NCBI GenBank assembly: GCA_016935775.1
Contig: JAFGQF010000272.1
Coordinates: forward strand, 1 to 7,756
Reading direction: 5' to 3'
From: Caldifarciminota bacterium
Lineage (GTDB): Bacteria > Hydrothermota > Tepidihabitantia > Tepidihabitantales > Tepidihabitantaceae
DNA: 7,756 nt
Shown piece by piece: positions 6,045-7,756 of the stretch. Position 1 is the stretch's first letter. Every line of letters begins with the position of its first letter. The translations under genes and the position numbers were made by a program. The notes under the pieces are model-generated. The model made no database searches. It was given only the letters and a program-made list of their open reading frames with translations, and was not told where the DNA came from.

Positions 6045-7106
6045 GTGGCAAACCGCATCGCGAAACTCAGAAGCAAGCTGGCCGCCGAAGGAATCGACGG
6101 CCTGCTGGTCACCCGGCCCGAGAACATCCGCTACCTGTGCGGCTATACCGGGTCGAACGGCATCCTGCTGGTCACCCGGCGCAACGCCCGGTTCTACACC
6201 GACTTCCGCTACGCCGAGCAGGCAAAGACCGAGGTCCGTAACTGCCGGACGACGGTGCTGAAACGCTGGCTGTACAACGCCCTGCCGCTCGAGCATTTTC
6301 GGGGCGCGAGCCGGGTTGGGGTCGAGGCCGGCCACCTGACGCTTCAGCTCTCCGCCGCGCTGCGCAAGCGGCTCAAGGGCGTGCGACTCGTGCCGGTCAA
6401 GCGCGACCTTGCACTGGAGCTGCGCCGGACCAAGGAGCCGGCCGAGGTGCAAGCCATCAGCCGGGCCCAGCGGGTGACCGAGCGGGCCCTCGCCGAAGTG
6501 CTGAAGTTCGTGCGGCCCGGGGTCACCGAGCTGGACCTGGCCGCGGAGTTGACCGCCCGCTTCGCGCGGGTCGGCGACAACGCCTTCCCGCCCATCGTCG
6601 CCTCGGGTCCGAACGGCGCCAAGCCCCACGCCGCCCCGTCGAGCCGCCGGCTGCGCAAGGGCGACGCCGTGACCTTCGACATCGGCTGCCGGGTTGACGG
6701 TTACTGCTCGGATATGACCCGGACCGTCTTCCTGGGCCGGCCGGACCCGGACCTCGAGCAGGTCTACCACATCGTCGCCGAGGCCCAGCGCCGCGGGCTG
6801 GCCGCGGTCCGGCCGGGCGTGACCGGCTCCGAGGTGGACCGGGCCGCCCGCGAGTACATCACCGACCAGGGCTATGGCCCGCAGTTTGGCCACGGACTCG
6901 GGCACGGTGTCGGGCTGGCGGTCCACGAACTGCCCGGCCTGGCCGAACCGGTCCGCGACAAGCTCAAGCCCGGTGACGTCGTCACGGTCGAACCGGGCAT
7001 CTACATTCCCGGGCTCGGCGGGGTCCGCATCGAGGACATGGTGCTGGTGACGAAGACCGGCTGCCGCAACCTCACCCGCGCGCCCAAGAAACTGACAAGG
7101 CTCTAG
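6045..7106 (+). CDS. Peptidase M24 family, Xaa-Pro aminopeptidase type
   Basis: 353 residues, the usual length of short aminopeptidase P-like enzymes such as B. subtilis YqhT. These cytoplasmic dimetal enzymes release an N-terminal residue that precedes proline. Residues 1 to about 125 are the creatinase/prolidase N-terminal domain (VTRPENIRYLCGYTGSNG at 22-39). Residues about 130-353 are the pita-bread catalytic domain. All five metal ligands are visible: Asp212 and Asp223 (FDIGCRVDGYCSDMTRT), His287 (HGLGHGVGL), Glu316 (VEPGIY) and Glu330 (RIED). His195 (KPHAAPS) and His294 (AVHELPG) match the other conserved histidines of the family. The start is set at GTG 6045 because homology begins there and the promoter lies just upstream; there is no Shine-Dalgarno sequence, in keeping with a leaderless mRNA. 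Aminopeptidase P (pepP/papA type) cannot be told from a prolidase (pepQ) by sequence reading alone, so I give no symbol. It sits upstream of efp, a recurrent gene pair. Confidence 0.96.
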   Translation: MANRIAKLRSKLAAEGIDGLLVTRPENIRYLCGYTGSNGILLVTRRNARFYTDFRYAEQAKTEVRNCRTTVLKRWLYNALPLEHFRGASRVGVEAGHLTLQLSAALRKRLKGVRLVPVKRDLALELRRTKEPAEVQAISRAQRVTERALAEVLKFVRPGVTELDLAAELTARFARVGDNAFPPIVASGPNGAKPHAAPSSRRLRKGDAVTFDIGCRVDGYCSDMTRTVFLGRPDPDLEQVYHIVAEAQRRGLAAVRPGVTGSEVDRAAREYITDQGYGPQFGHGLGHGVGLAVHELPGLAEPVRDKLKPGDVVTVEPGIYIPGLGGVRIEDMVLVTKTGCRNLTRAPKKLTRL

Positions 7107-7119
7107 CAACAGGAGAAGA

Positions 7120-7227
7120 GTGACAGCACTGCAAACCGGGGTTCGAGGATTCGAGGGTTCGAGGGTTCAAGTGCTCGAACCCTTGACCCTTGGAACCCTG
7201 GGCCCCTCGAACCCCTTATCAAAATGA
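7120..7227 (+). CDS. Possible 35-codon leader frame overlapping the efp start
   Basis: A GTG at 7120-7122 follows AGGAG (7111-7115) at normal distance. The frame runs 35 codons without a stop through the whole octamer array and ends at TGA 7225-7227, which overlaps the efp ATG as ATGA. The predicted peptide begins MTALQTGVRGFEG and has no recognisable domain, signal peptide or polyproline run. Its likely role, if real, is to bring ribosomes to efp, which lacks its own binding site, and to open the hairpin by translation. The peptide itself may be meaningless, since it is mostly encoded by repeat DNA read in shifting frames. Chance is a real alternative: stops are rare in this GC-rich sequence. 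Confidence 0.45.
   Translation: MTALQTGVRGFEGSRVQVLEPLTLGTLGPSNPLSK
7138..7215. repeat. Inverted array of nine 8-bp TTCGAG-type units, long imperfect hairpin
   Basis: Four units of GGTTCGAG type (7140-7147, 7148-7155, 7156-7163, 7164-7171, with one base changed in units 2 and 4) are followed by TG and five units of CTCGAACC type (7174-7181, 7182-7189, 7190-7197, 7198-7205, 7206-7213; the middle three diverged). The outer ends pair exactly over 11 bp (7138-7148 with 7205-7215). The centre pairs as GGGTTC (7163-7168) with GAACCC (7177-7182). There are no spacers of unique sequence, so this is not CRISPR. The stem ends 8 bases before the efp ATG and begins 31 bases after the peptidase stop. Confidence 0.85.
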
Positions 7228-7756
7228 TCACTCCCAACGATTTCAAGTCCGGCACGCTCATTAAGTACAAAGACGGCATCTACGAGGTCCTGAGCTACCA
7301 GCGCCAGCGCACCGCCCAGCGGCGCGCCCGGGTGGTGGCCAAGCTGCGGAACATCCAGACCGGCTCCCAGCTCGAGGAGAGCTTCGAGTCCGAGGTCAAG
7401 CTCGAGGAGGCGGAGTACGAGCGCCGCAGGAGCCAGTACATGTACGCGGACGATGTGGGCTTCCACTTCATGGACCTGTCCACCTACGAGCAGTTCGCCC
7501 TCGACCGCGACGCGGTCGGCGACAAGAAGTACTACCTGTCCGACAACTGCGAGGCCGACGTGGTCTACATCGAAGGCCGGCCGACCACCTTCGAGCCGCC
7601 GATGTTCGTCGTGCTCGAGGTAACCGATACCGAGCCCAACTTCAAGGGCGACACCGCCTCGGGCGGCGGCAAGCCCGCGACACTGAGCACCGGCCTCGTC
7701 GTCACCGTTCCGTTCTTCGTCAAGCTCGGCGACAAGGTGAAGGTGGACACCCGGAC
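7224..7756 (+). CDS. efp: Elongation factor P, partial (last ~10 residues beyond the right edge)
   Basis: 177 codons plus two bases are present; the family is about 185-188 residues. EF-P binds between the ribosomal P and E sites and relieves stalling at polyproline. Domains: KOW-like domain 1 (about 1-63, NDFKSG at 5-10, KLRNIQTG at 40-47), then two OB domains (central about 66-127; C-terminal from 128, with GDTASGGGKPATLSTG and KVKVDTR). The ATG at 7224 fits the usual EF-P N-terminus; there is no Shine-Dalgarno sequence before it, only the hairpin and TTATCAAA. By ungapped alignment with E. coli EF-P as I recall it, the modified Lys34 of the PGKG loop is replaced by Gln32 here, within RTAQRRAR (29-36). 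The usual lysine beta-lysylation or arginine rhamnosylation at that exact site is therefore not possible. No promoter is visible between it and the peptidase, so co-transcription is likely. Confidence 0.97.
   Translation, partial: MITPNDFKSGTLIKYKDGIYEVLSYQRQRTAQRRARVVAKLRNIQTGSQLEESFESEVKLEEAEYERRRSQYMYADDVGFHFMDLSTYEQFALDRDAVGDKKYYLSDNCEADVVYIEGRPTTFEPPMFVVLEVTDTEPNFKGDTASGGGKPATLSTGLVVTVPFFVKLGDKVKVDTR

Noticed and set aside
5937..7109. Open frame of 390 codons on the minus strand opposite the peptidase
   Set aside because: Antisense to an M24 peptidase with all metal ligands present; low-complexity translation.
7138..7215. CRISPR array or transcription terminator
   Set aside because: The units are 8 bp with no spacers and change orientation, so it is not CRISPR. 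There is no T-tract after the stem (TTATCAAA), so a Rho-independent terminator is not supported.

Overview
The window is GC-rich throughout, including third codon positions, so long open frames on the wrong strand are common and mean little. The gene set points to a Gram-negative, didermic bacterium: there is a TonB-dependent outer-membrane receptor, a lipoprotein, and a secreted protein with a C-terminal domain like the type IX secretion (Por) sorting tails. Those tails are typical of the Bacteroidota/FCB superphylum and related uncultured phyla. An uncultured FCB-like or WOR-3/TA06-like lineage is my best guess; this is inference from protein style, not a taxonomic result.

Layout. Minus strand, 4375 down to 1: a compact three-gene operon, transcribed from a good sigma70-like promoter at 4465-4493. 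Its genes are a putative lipoprotein of unknown function (3284-4375), a large TonB-dependent receptor with an N-terminal carboxypeptidase-regulatory-like domain (361-3279), and the first 117 codons of a secreted protein of unknown function (1-351, running off the left edge). The gaps are 4 and 9 bases. Plus strand, 4671-5651: a secreted protein with its own promoter, ribosome binding site and terminator, whose otherwise intact frame carries one TGA at codon 90. A hairpin starts at that TGA and has the spacing and a GGU-containing apical loop expected of a bacterial SECIS element, so this is a candidate selenoprotein; a nonsense mutation or sequencing error is the main alternative. 5702-6008 has no gene that I can support. 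Plus strand, 6045-7756: a peptidase M24 / Xaa-Pro aminopeptidase whose promoter predicts a leaderless GTG start, then a 117-bp interval, then elongation factor P (efp), cut by the right edge about ten residues before its usual end.

The peptidase-efp interval is unusual. It holds an array of 8-bp units, four in one orientation and five in the opposite orientation, which folds into a long imperfect hairpin ending 8 bases before the efp ATG. A 35-codon open frame with its own ribosome binding site runs through this array, and its TGA stop overlaps the efp start (ATGA). efp has no ribosome binding site of its own, so coupling from this leader frame is a plausible way for it to be translated. The EF-P itself has Gln where the modified Lys/Arg of the loop normally sits.

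How the genes work together: the minus-strand operon looks like an envelope uptake or secretion-associated module with unknown substrate. The peptidase and EF-P form a known neighbourhood (the B. subtilis yqhT-efp pair is the textbook case), linking proline-peptide turnover and polyproline translation. The plus-strand secreted protein is separate.
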